The notes beneath the pieces were generated by a model. The model was not told the DNA's origin, did not search any database, and worked only from the letters and a program-made list of their open reading frames with translations. Shown here in pieces: positions 8,493 through 16,509 of a stretch of DNA of 51,945 nt; the first letter of the stretch is position 1; each line of letters starts with the position of its first letter. The translations under genes were made by a program, and so were the position numbers. The stretch is from Actinomycetes bacterium. GTDB lineage: Bacteria; Actinomycetota; Actinomycetes; Propionibacteriales; Propionibacteriaceae. The stretch covers positions 1-51,945 of the forward strand of contig JAEZYG010000004.1 of the NCBI GenBank assembly GCA_023419175.1, in the 5' to 3' direction.

Positions 8493-11157
8493 AGACGATC
8501 ATTTCTCGTACGTGAGCAAAGGCCTGATCGATAGATTCCATATTGGGAGCACCACCTTGAGCCATATCCGCCTTGCCCCCTCCTCGTCCACCGAGGATGG
8601 TCGCCGCAGAAGAAAGCAAAGAACCTGCCTGATATCCCTTCTGTTGAGCAGCCGAGGTACAGGCGATGACCATCGCCGGCTTGGGACCTTTAGCTGCAAG
8701 GAAGATAATCGCCGCTTGTTCGCCACATCGAGAGCGCAGATCAGTCGCTAAGGAGCGCAGTTGTCCAGCATCCACCTGATCGAAAAGGTGGGTAATGAAT
8801 TTGATATCTCCAAGGATGTGAGCCGACTCGATCATTGCAGGAATCTCAGATTGAACCGCCTGCATCTTCAACTGCTCAATCTGTTTATGAGCGGATTTCA
8901 GCTCGGCGACCATGGAGGCAATCTTCTCGTGTAATTGATCGGGTTGAACCTTCAAGGTCTGAGTGATCTGATTGACTAAAGCCCGTTCAGCTGCGAGACG
9001 ATCAAAGGCATCGGTGCTTACCAACGCTTCCACTCGTCTGGTACCTGAACCGATAGAGGATTCTTGGACGATGGTCATCAAACCGACTTGGCTGGAATGA
9101 GGGACATGTGTTCCTCCGCAGAGCTCACGCGACCACGCTCCTCCCATTTCAACCATGCGGACGATGGGAGGATATTTTTCCCCGAACATCGCCATAGCAC
9201 CCATCGCTTTAGCCTCTTCGAGTTTCATCAAGGTGGCGCTCACCTCAAGGTCATCGCGGATCGCTTGATTACAGCGTTGCTCGATTTCCAGCCGTGCCGC
9301 TTCGCTCAATGATTGGGAAGATGAATAGTCAAAACGCAAATAACCCGGCTTGTTATATGAACCCGCCTGGGTGGCATTTGAACCGATCAATTCGCGCAAG
9401 GCAGCATGCAAAATATGGGTTGCGCTATGTGCCTGACAAGCTCCATAGCGAGCCTGGGCGTCAACATGGGCACCGATGAGATCACCGACTGCAAGTTCGT
9501 GATCCAGCTCAACTGTATGGACAATCACACCAGGGACAGGACGCTGAACATCGAGAACTTTCAACTCACCGCTCGATGTTCTCAAAATACCTTGATCGGA
9601 ATCTTGCCCACCGGATTCAGCATAGAAAGGAGTCTGCTCGAGGACGATCTCCACTCGTCCAGGGCCTGCATGATCGACTCGCGCGCCATCGACAATCAAT
9701 CCTGTGATCTTGGATTCAGCATCCAAATCGCTATAACCGATGAATTGGCTTTCTCCGCAAGAACGGATCTGCGCATATGCCTCAGTTGAATGAATCCCGC
9801 CCTTTTTAAGCTTGGCATCGGCTTTTGCACGTTGACGCTGTTCATTCATCAAAGCGCTAAAGGCTTCGCGGTCAACGCTTAATCCCTGTTCTTCTGCCAT
9901 CTCCAATGTCAGATCGATGGGGAATCCATAGGTATCGTGCAGGGCGAATGCCTTTGCTCCAGAGAGGATATTCGATCCCGATTCTTTCGTCTGACGGGCA
10001 GCAGTTTCGAACATGGTCGTTCCTTGACCCAGAGTGCGCATGAAGGTGCGCTCCTCCGCATCGGCAGCAGAACTGATCCGTCCCCATTGCTCATCGATTT
10101 CCGGATAGGAAGCCGACATCACCTGCTTGGAGACATCCAATAACTCCACAAGAGAGGATCCTTGATATCCCAACAGACGCATCGAACGGATCGCTCGTCT
10201 CATCAAACGACGCAAAACATATCCTCGCGCCTCATTCCCAGGGGTAACGCCATCGGTCATCAACATCAACGAGGAGCGCACATGATCGCCGATCACTCGA
10301 AGACGGATATCGGCTTGAGCATCGTGGCCGTATTCGCGTCCGCTCAGAGCAGCAGCTCTTTCGATAACGGGAAAGACCTCATCGGTTTCGTACATATTGT
10401 CAACGCCTTGTTTCAGCAAGGCGATACGCTCTAAACCGGCTCCGGTATCGATATTGGAACTGGGTAATTTACCGATAATATCGAAATCATCTTTCGCTCG
10501 TACAGCACTCAAATCTTCTGTTTGGAATACAAGATTCCAAATCTCTAAGAATCGATCTTCATCGGCTTCAGGACCGCCATCTTGACCGTAGCGGCTACCA
10601 CGATCGATATAGATTTCCGAGCATGGACCACCAGGTCCTGGAATACCCATATGCCAATAATTATCCTTCAGATTTCGCATCTGAATATGGGAAGAATCAA
10701 CACCGACCGACTTCCAATAGGCAATCGCTTCTTCATCGCCACGCGGATAATCGGGATGATGACCAGGGCCAAGAACGGTCACCCACACATCGTCTGGATT
10801 GAATCCAAGACATCCGTTATCTTCTGAGCCGGTTACCAATTCCCATGCAAAAGCGACCGCTTCTTCCTTGAAGTAATCGCCAAAGCTGAAATTGCCAAGC
10901 ATCTGGAAAAAAGTACCGTGACGGGTTGTTTTACCAACATCTTCAATATCCAAAGTCCTGATGCACTTTTGCATACTGACTGCTCGCTTCCAAGGAGCAG
11001 GTTCAGTTTGAGTGAAATAGGGCTTGAAGGGAACCATCCCTGCATTGACGAAAAGCAATGTGGGGTCGTTATAGAGCAACGAAGCGCTGGGAACGATAGC
11101 GTGATCGTGACGAGCAAAATACTTTAAGAATCTTTGACCGACTTCAGCAGCTTTCAT
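8485..11157 (-). CDS. alaS: Alanyl-tRNA synthetase
   Basis: This cytosolic class II synthetase charges tRNA-Ala. The 890 residues are full length. The N-terminal core holds NDPTLLFVNAGMVPFKPYF and TTRHGTFFQMLGNFSFGDYF. The editing domain has the zinc motif HSATHILHAAL and the distal CGGTHVPHS, so mischarged Ser/Gly-tRNA can be cleared. The C-terminal DHHA1/C-Ala region ends in SAATILGGRGGGKADMAQGG. AAGGGA lies five bases before the ATG. It follows rarA after 91 bases, a gap that contains a candidate promoter and a structured leader. Many actinobacteria have rpsD at this position; it is absent here. Confidence 0.98.
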   Translation of the reverse strand: MKAAEVGQRFLKYFARHDHAIVPSASLLYNDPTLLFVNAGMVPFKPYFTQTEPAPWKRAVSMQKCIRTLDIEDVGKTTRHGTFFQMLGNFSFGDYFKEEAVAFAWELVTGSEDNGCLGFNPDDVWVTVLGPGHHPDYPRGDEEAIAYWKSVGVDSSHIQMRNLKDNYWHMGIPGPGGPCSEIYIDRGSRYGQDGGPEADEDRFLEIWNLVFQTEDLSAVRAKDDFDIIGKLPSSNIDTGAGLERIALLKQGVDNMYETDEVFPVIERAAALSGREYGHDAQADIRLRVIGDHVRSSLMLMTDGVTPGNEARGYVLRRLMRRAIRSMRLLGYQGSSLVELLDVSKQVMSASYPEIDEQWGRISSAADAEERTFMRTLGQGTTMFETAARQTKESGSNILSGAKAFALHDTYGFPIDLTLEMAEEQGLSVDREAFSALMNEQRQRAKADAKLKKGGIHSTEAYAQIRSCGESQFIGYSDLDAESKITGLIVDGARVDHAGPGRVEIVLEQTPFYAESGGQDSDQGILRTSSGELKVLDVQRPVPGVIVHTVELDHELAVGDLIGAHVDAQARYGACQAHSATHILHAALRELIGSNATQAGSYNKPGYLRFDYSSSQSLSEAARLEIEQRCNQAIRDDLEVSATLMKLEEAKAMGAMAMFGEKYPPIVRMVEMGGAWSRELCGGTHVPHSSQVGLMTIVQESSIGSGTRRVEALVSTDAFDRLAAERALVNQITQTLKVQPDQLHEKIASMVAELKSAHKQIEQLKMQAVQSEIPAMIESAHILGDIKFITHLFDQVDAGQLRSLATDLRSRCGEQAAIIFLAAKGPKPAMVIACTSAAQQKGYQAGSLLSSAATILGGRGGGKADMAQGGAPNMESIDQAFAHVREMIVCD

Positions 11158-11186
11158 CGTTATCCCTTACTAACACCATATGAGTT

Positions 11187-11226
11187 ATCGTGGACGCGCT
11201 CAGCGCATATACACGATGCAAGATTA
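11187..11226 (-). promoter_or_regulatory. Candidate alaS promoter and structured 5' leader
   Basis: On the minus strand TAATCT (11226-11221) could serve as a -10 box, placing the transcript start near 11214. From there two nested inverted repeats follow: ATCGTG (11187-11192) pairs with CACGAT (11212-11217), and inside it GCGCT (11196-11200) pairs with AGCGC (11202-11206). The -35 is poor. A hairpin at the 5' end of the alaS mRNA or an operator at the start site are both possible. Confidence 0.35.
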
Positions 11227-11248
11227 GCAGTGTCGAAGAGCTATCAGC

Positions 11249-12610
11249 TCAGTTTTTCTCTCTATGACCATCTAATAGTGAACGAATTGTTTCCAAACGC
11301 GTAGCGATTTCTGCCTCGTAGCCGTGGTGAGTCGGCTCATAATATCGTTTGCCCACCAAAGGATCGGGTAGATATTGTTGAGCGGCTACCCCATAGGGAT
11401 AGTCATGGGCATAGCGATATCCCACTCCATGTCCATAGTCGTGAGCAGATGAATAATGAGCATCTCGAAGATGGGGAGGGACGTGACCGATCTGTCCGCT
11501 ACGAACATCGCTTTGGGCAGCATCGATAGCGGTGATGACCGCATTGGATTTCGGAGCAGTGGCCGCAGCGATGGTGGCATGAGCCAAGCTGAGGCGTCCT
11601 TCTGGCATCCCGATGAGAGCAACCGCCTGAGCGGCAGCAACGCAGGTATTCAAAACATGAGGAGCTGCCATACCGATATCTTCACTGGCCACGATGATTA
11701 ATCTCCTGGCGATGAAACGAGGATCTTCTCCCCCTTCGATCATGCGAGCTAAATAGTGAAGAGCAGCATCGACATCGCTTCCCCGAATGGACTTGATGAA
11801 AGCGCTTGCGACGTCATAATGCTGATCTCCTTGAGCGTCATAGCGGATAGCGGCTTTATCAACCGAGAGGCGTAAAGTATCGCGATCAATCGTCGTTGAA
11901 CCACGAAAAAGTGAGCTACGTGCCGCCTCTTCGAGATAGGTTAAAGCTCGTCTGGCATCTCCTTGAGCTAAAGCGATAATATCTGCCAGCGCTTCAGGGT
12001 CGAGTTGATAGGCGTCTTTTAGTCCTCGTTCGTCGATCAATGCTCTCTTGATGACCTCACCAATGTCGTCATCGCTTAATGGCTGAAGCGTGACGACAAG
12101 GGATCGTGAAAGCAGCGGAGAGATGATAGAAAAACTCGGATTTTCCGTCGTGGCAGCAATGAGGGTGACCAGACGATTCTCTACCGCGGGCAACAACACA
12201 TCTTGCTGGGCTTTGTTGAAACGATGAACTTCATCGATGAAAAGGACGCTACCTTGTCCATGAGCTAGACGCTGACGGGCTTTTTCGATTTCCTCCCTGA
12301 CCTGTTTCACCCCGGAGGTAACCGCTGAGATCTCAACGAATTGACGTTGACTCTGCTGGGAGATGATCGATGCGATGGTCGTCTTCCCAACACCAGGAGG
12401 ACCCCATAGAAAAATAGAGGTTGCTGCACCATCTTCGACCAGACGCCGCAGGGGTGCTCCTGGAGAAAGAAGGTGACGTTGTCCAATGATCTCATCTAAG
12501 GAACGCGGACGCATCCGCACTGCAAGCGGGAGATCATGGTGGACAGCACCACCCAAGGAACCATGTTCAGGCACGGTTCCTTGGGTGGAAGAAAACAGAT
12601 CCTCAGGCAT
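11249..12610 (-). CDS. rarA: Replication-associated recombination protein A (RarA/MgsA-type AAA+ ATPase)
   Basis: RarA is a homotetrameric AAA+ ATPase that acts at stalled forks. The 453-residue protein has the family entry LAVRMRPRSLDEIIGQ, Walker A GPPGVGKTT, Walker B VLFIDEVHRF, sensor 1 AATTENPSFS and the C-terminal MgsA part (GGEDPRFIARRLIIVASEDIG). The open frame reaches 12748, but I chose the ATG at 12610, which overlaps the aspS stop by eight bases; upstream residues match no family member I know, and the family starts close to the LAVRMRP block. A 14-bp inverted repeat lies inside its first codons. Confidence 0.93.
   Translation of the reverse strand: MPEDLFSSTQGTVPEHGSLGGAVHHDLPLAVRMRPRSLDEIIGQRHLLSPGAPLRRLVEDGAATSIFLWGPPGVGKTTIASIISQQSQRQFVEISAVTSGVKQVREEIEKARQRLAHGQGSVLFIDEVHRFNKAQQDVLLPAVENRLVTLIAATTENPSFSIISPLLSRSLVVTLQPLSDDDIGEVIKRALIDERGLKDAYQLDPEALADIIALAQGDARRALTYLEEAARSSLFRGSTTIDRDTLRLSVDKAAIRYDAQGDQHYDVASAFIKSIRGSDVDAALHYLARMIEGGEDPRFIARRLIIVASEDIGMAAPHVLNTCVAAAQAVALIGMPEGRLSLAHATIAAATAPKSNAVITAIDAAQSDVRSGQIGHVPPHLRDAHYSSAHDYGHGVGYRYAHDYPYGVAAQQYLPDPLVGKRYYEPTHHGYEAEIATRLETIRSLLDGHREKN
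12549..12588 (-). repeat. Perfect 14-bp inverted repeat within the 5' coding part of rarA
   Basis: CCACCCAAGGAACC (12549-12562) and its exact complement (12575-12588) flank a 12-base loop. It lies 15 bases past the aspS stop and falls in about codons 8-21 of rarA, in the poorly conserved leader before LAVRMRP. There is no T-run on either strand, so it is not a standard terminator. It may slow transcription or translation between aspS and rarA, or stabilise the aspS 3' end. Confidence 0.75.
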
Positions 12611-14411
12611 CTGCTGAAGCCTGCTGCTCCTCGCTGTCTTTCTTCTTCGGTTTGGCATCAACCCCGGCTTCTCTACGCTGCTGGGCGGTGATCTCGGCAG
12701 GAGCAGAGGTGAGAGGATCGAAGCCATTACCCGTCTTGGGGAAGGCAATGACCTCTCGAATCGATTCCGAAGCTGTCAACAAAGCGACGATACGATCCCA
12801 ACCAAAGGCGATCCCTCCATGGGGAGGTGCGCCGTATTGGAAGGCATCTAAGAGGAAACCAAATTTCTCGCGAGCCTGCTCTTCATCAATCCCCATAACC
12901 TCGAAGACGCGCTGTTGGATATCGCGACGATGAATACGGATCGATCCTCCACCGATCTCATTACCGTTACATACGATGTCATAGGCATAGGCCAGCGCAT
13001 GAGCTGGATCGGTATCGAAAGTATCGAGACATTCCGGTTTCGGCGAGGTGAAGGCATGATGAACAGCGGTCCAAGAACCAGCTCCAACAGCCACATCACC
13101 TTCAGCTTGAGCCTCAGAGGTGGGTTTGAACAAAGGTGCATCCACGACCCAGACGAAACTCCACTCGTTTTCATCGATCAAAGAGCAGCGTTTGGCGATC
13201 TCGACACGTGCAGCTCCGAGCAATTGTTGAGCGGCGGAACGCGATCCTGCAGCGAAGAAGATACAATCCCCTGGACGAGCGCCTGTCGCCTCAGCAAGCC
13301 CCTCACGTTCAGCATCGGAGATATTCTTAGCAACCGGCCCACCTAAAGTTCCATCATGTCCGATCGTGACATAGGCCAATCCCTTGGCTCCACGCTGACG
13401 AGCCCAATCCTGCCAAGCATCGAATGTGCGACGTGGTTGAGATGCTCCACCAGGCATGACGACAGCACCCACATATTCAGCTTGGAATACGCGGAATGGA
13501 GTATTGGCGAAATAGTCGGTCAGCTCGCTCAGCTCGATATCGAAACGCAGATCGGGTTTATCCGAACCGTATCGATTCATCGCATCGTGATAGCTCAAGC
13601 GAGGAATTGGACGCTCGATGGTATATCCGATTAGCGACCAGATCTCGGTGAGGATCTCTTCAGCTAGCGAGATGACATCTTCTTGATCGACGAAACTCAT
13701 CTCGACGTCGAGCTGTGTAAATTCCGGTTGACGATCCGCTCTGAAATCCTCGTCTCGATAACATCGCGCAATCTGGTAATAGCGTTCCATACCGGCGACC
13801 ATGAGCAATTGTTTGAATAACTGCGGAGATTGAGGCAGAGCGTACCAGCATCCAGGCGAGAGACGAGCGGGTACTAAGAAATCGCGAGCCCCTTCAGGTG
13901 TTGAACGGGTCAAAGTTGGAGTTTCAATCTCGATGAAATCATGTTCTCCAAGAACTTTGCGAGCCGCCTGATTGACTTTGGAGCGCATACGCAAAGCACG
14001 AGCAGGTGCAGGACGTCGCAAATCGAGATAGCGATAGCGGAAACGAGCATCCTCTCCCACATTGACACGATCATCGATCGGGAAAGGAAGGGGAGCCGAG
14101 GTATTGAGAATGGTCAGTTCATCGACGACCACCTCGATCTCACCTGTTGCCATCGCTGGGTTGATCGTCTCTGCCGAGCGCTTCTCAACCACACCGTGAA
14201 TCTCAAGACAGAATTCATTGCGCAATTTGTGAGCGCCAAGAGATTCCACCATCTCTTGGCGAATGACGCACTGGACAATTCCAGTAGAGTCGCGCAAATC
14301 GACGAATACCACTCCCCCATGGTCACGACGGGCATCCACCCATCCAGCGAGGGTGCAGCGTGTACCGATTGACGAGGAGTTCAGCATCCCCGCATCGTGA
14401 GTGCGAATCAC
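12603..14411 (-). CDS. aspS: Aspartyl-tRNA synthetase, probably non-discriminating (Asp/Asn)
   Basis: This class IIb synthetase has 602 residues: an N-terminal OB-fold anticodon domain (TLAGWVDARRDHGG), a catalytic domain with motif 2 (ARCYRDEDFRADRQPEFTQL), the bacterial GAD insert, and motif 3 (GIAFGWDRIVALL). His31 in ARRDHGG is the residue reported in the non-discriminating AspRS of Pseudomonas aeruginosa. With gatCAB in the same window this suggests that it also makes Asp-tRNA-Asn. GTG at 14411 is preceded by AAGGAAAG; a TAGACT hexamer upstream, overlapping the hisS stop, could be its own -10. A lysine-rich tail (KPKKKD) ends the protein. Confidence 0.96.
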   Translation of the reverse strand: MIRTHDAGMLNSSSIGTRCTLAGWVDARRDHGGVVFVDLRDSTGIVQCVIRQEMVESLGAHKLRNEFCLEIHGVVEKRSAETINPAMATGEIEVVVDELTILNTSAPLPFPIDDRVNVGEDARFRYRYLDLRRPAPARALRMRSKVNQAARKVLGEHDFIEIETPTLTRSTPEGARDFLVPARLSPGCWYALPQSPQLFKQLLMVAGMERYYQIARCYRDEDFRADRQPEFTQLDVEMSFVDQEDVISLAEEILTEIWSLIGYTIERPIPRLSYHDAMNRYGSDKPDLRFDIELSELTDYFANTPFRVFQAEYVGAVVMPGGASQPRRTFDAWQDWARQRGAKGLAYVTIGHDGTLGGPVAKNISDAEREGLAEATGARPGDCIFFAAGSRSAAQQLLGAARVEIAKRCSLIDENEWSFVWVVDAPLFKPTSEAQAEGDVAVGAGSWTAVHHAFTSPKPECLDTFDTDPAHALAYAYDIVCNGNEIGGGSIRIHRRDIQQRVFEVMGIDEEQAREKFGFLLDAFQYGAPPHGGIAFGWDRIVALLTASESIREVIAFPKTGNGFDPLTSAPAEITAQQRREAGVDAKPKKKDSEEQQASADA

Positions 14412-14447
14412 GTCTTCTTTCCTTTCTTAGGGGCGAGCAACCCTAGT

Positions 14448-15794
14448 CTAATGGGATTGTGCTTCCGTTACTGGATAGACCTGAACTACCAGGTCTTTCT
14501 CATCGGGCATCCAAGTAGTCGCATCTGCCTGATTCTGTTCTCCTGAGCGGATATCTTTCACCTCTCCATCCATTCCTCCAAACCAGACGAAGGGGATCCC
14601 TCTTCGATCCGCATAGCGGATCTGCTTGCCATATTTATCGGCTTTCGGAGCGACTTCACATGGGATATGACGCGAACGTAGAGATGAGGCCACTTCCATA
14701 GCTTGTAGACGACTATCGTCATCATCAACTGCTATAAGGACGCAACTCGGTACCTTACGGGAGGTAAGCAGATCTCCTCGCGAGATAATCGGGGCGAGTA
14801 CCCGACTCAGTCCCATCGAAATTCCCACTCCGGGATAGCTTCGCTTCCCATCTGATGCCAACGAGTCATAGCGTCCACCCGAACATATCGATCCCATCGA
14901 GGCATAGCCGTCCAATTCCGTTTCGTAGACGGTACCTGTGTAATAGTCCAATCCTCGAGCGATTTTGAGATCAGCGATCATGCGTCCAGGTACATGACGA
15001 TTCGCAGCATCGAGAACCTGAGCAAGAGCTTCTAAGCCCTCGTCTAGCATCTCGTGGCGCACTCCGATCGTACGCACCTGGTCGATAAAGGTGCGGTCAT
15101 CAGCATGGATAGAGGCTAAGGCGACACAGGCATCGGCAACCTTCTCATCCAGATGCAATTCCTCGACTAGAAGGGATTTCACCGCTTTCGGACCGATCTT
15201 GTCATATTTATCCACTCGCTGAAGAACCGGGGTGGGATCTTCAATACCCAAACCGCGATAGAAACCTTCGGAGAGTTTGCGATTGTTGATATGCATCCTC
15301 ACCTTCGGCAAACCGATCTCGTCATGGAGACGTTCAAAGGCTTCCAGCATCACCAGTGGCGCTTCCACATCGTGGTGGTCAGCCAAGGTATTTTCCCCGA
15401 TGATATCGATATCTGCCTGAGTGAATTCGCGATAGCGACCCTCTTGTGGACGTTCTCCTCGCCAGACCTTTTGGATTTGGTATCGGCGGAAGGGGAAGGT
15501 CAAAGCATGGGAATTTTCCAGCACATAGCGAGCCAAGGGAACGGTCAAATCGAAATGTAAACCGAGTTCGTCATGAGCGTTGGCATCTGCATGGAGGCGT
15601 CGTACCGCATAGACCTCTTTGGTGATCTCACCTTTTCGGTTCAAGACGTCTAAAGGTTCAAGAGCACGGGTTTCGATATTGACGAATCCGTGAAGTTCAA
15701 ATGTGTGACGCAAGATGTCGAGCACACGGTTTTCAATCATGCGTCCAGCTGGCAGGAATTCAGGGAATCCTGACAGGGGTTTAGGACGAGACAC
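14448..15794 (-). CDS. hisS: Histidyl-tRNA synthetase
   Basis: The enzyme charges tRNA-His and acts as a dimer in the cytosol. The 448-residue protein starts with RPKPLSGFPEFLPAGRMIEN, a form I associate with Propionibacteriales and related actinobacteria. Class II motif 2 is seen in QIQKVWRGERPQEGRYREFTQ, and the histidine-binding signature in ARGLDYYTGTVYE, followed by SICSGGRYDSLA and GVGISMGLSR. A C-terminal anticodon-binding domain begins near VLIAVDDDDSRLQAM. Its start overlaps the hydrolase gene upstream by 14 bases, and aspS follows after 36 bases. Confidence 0.96.
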   Translation of the reverse strand: MSRPKPLSGFPEFLPAGRMIENRVLDILRHTFELHGFVNIETRALEPLDVLNRKGEITKEVYAVRRLHADANAHDELGLHFDLTVPLARYVLENSHALTFPFRRYQIQKVWRGERPQEGRYREFTQADIDIIGENTLADHHDVEAPLVMLEAFERLHDEIGLPKVRMHINNRKLSEGFYRGLGIEDPTPVLQRVDKYDKIGPKAVKSLLVEELHLDEKVADACVALASIHADDRTFIDQVRTIGVRHEMLDEGLEALAQVLDAANRHVPGRMIADLKIARGLDYYTGTVYETELDGYASMGSICSGGRYDSLASDGKRSYPGVGISMGLSRVLAPIISRGDLLTSRKVPSCVLIAVDDDDSRLQAMEVASSLRSRHIPCEVAPKADKYGKQIRYADRRGIPFVWFGGMDGEVKDIRSGEQNQADATTWMPDEKDLVVQVYPVTEAQSH

Positions 15795-16479
15795 TGCCCA
15801 AGGCCTCCTTCAAAAATGGGTTCATATGGCGTTCGATCTCCATGACGGTGGACGCTCCATGACCTGGCAGGATAGCGGCATCATCTGCCAAGATCTCATC
15901 GAGTTTGCGCAGCGATGAGATCATCTGTCTGGCGTCCCCTCCGGGGAGGTCAACGCGCCCTACCGAGGAGGCGAACAGCACATCTCCGCTCAATACTACT
16001 TGCTTTGATTGATGAGTGCCGATCAAGACAACGCTGCCAGGAGAATGTCCAGGACAATGAACAGCGCTGAATTCAACCCCAGCATGACTGATCGTTAGGC
16101 CGTCTTCAATACAGCGCAAATCATGCGGCATCGGCAAGGTGGTTGTTCCGAGAAGATTTCGGATAAGATCCTCGCTGCCTTCCCCCAAGCCTCGTGCTGG
16201 TTCAGTCAGCATGAAGTGGTCATCTCGATGCAGATAGAAAGGGATAGATCGTTCGTTGGCGATAGCGGCTCCATCGGCAATGTGATCGACATGTCCGTGG
16301 GTAGCGATCACAGCTTCGAGGACTAGATCGTGTTCTTTGCAATAGCTATCGAGTGTTGCCTTTGAGTCCATACCAGGATCGATAACGATGGCTGGTCGAG
16401 GTGAAATATCGCTATTTTCGGACGCGATAATGTAACAATTTGCCTGCCAAGCTCCGCTTGGAAAAGAGACGATGAACAT
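15781..16479 (-). CDS. Metallo-beta-lactamase-fold hydrolase (GloB/YcbL-like)
   Basis: This 232-residue cytosolic hydrolase has the double-metal motif THGHVDHIADG, a second His in VHCPGHSPGSVVL and the Asp-bearing SGDVLFASSVGRVDLPGGD; ILPGHGASTVMEIE closes the site. It is close to the hydroxyacylglutathione hydrolase family, but actinobacteria generally lack glutathione, so the substrate is unknown. The open frame reaches 16596, but I chose the ATG at 16479, which fits the family start FIVSFPSGAWQANCY and is preceded by TAGGCT seven bases upstream, suggesting a leaderless transcript. It shares a 30-base divergent gap with the DUF349 gene and leads into hisS. Confidence 0.88.
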   Translation of the reverse strand: MFIVSFPSGAWQANCYIIASENSDISPRPAIVIDPGMDSKATLDSYCKEHDLVLEAVIATHGHVDHIADGAAIANERSIPFYLHRDDHFMLTEPARGLGEGSEDLIRNLLGTTTLPMPHDLRCIEDGLTISHAGVEFSAVHCPGHSPGSVVLIGTHQSKQVVLSGDVLFASSVGRVDLPGGDARQMISSLRKLDEILADDAAILPGHGASTVMEIERHMNPFLKEALGSVSS

Positions 16480-16509
16480 AAAACCCAGCCTATCGGGCAA
16501 AATAGAACT
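16480..16509. promoter_or_regulatory. 30-base divergent promoter gap with two leaderless-type starts
   Basis: Between the hydrolase ATG (minus, 16479) and the DUF349 ATG (plus, 16510) lie only 30 bases. On the minus strand TAGGCT (16492-16487) is seven bases from the ATG; on the plus strand CAAAAT (16498-16503) is six bases from the ATG. This spacing fits transcripts that start at the initiation codon. Any -35 elements would have to lie inside the opposite gene. Confidence 0.45.

Noticed and set aside
11238..11260. Short hairpin GAGCT-ATC-AGCTC followed by a T-run on the plus strand at the end of rarA
   Set aside because: It reads as a terminator only on the plus strand, where no gene runs, and has only a 5-bp stem.
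12611..12748. Longer N-terminus of rarA
   Set aside because: The extension lies wholly inside aspS in another frame, resembles no RarA, and the overlapping ATG at 12610 fits the family.
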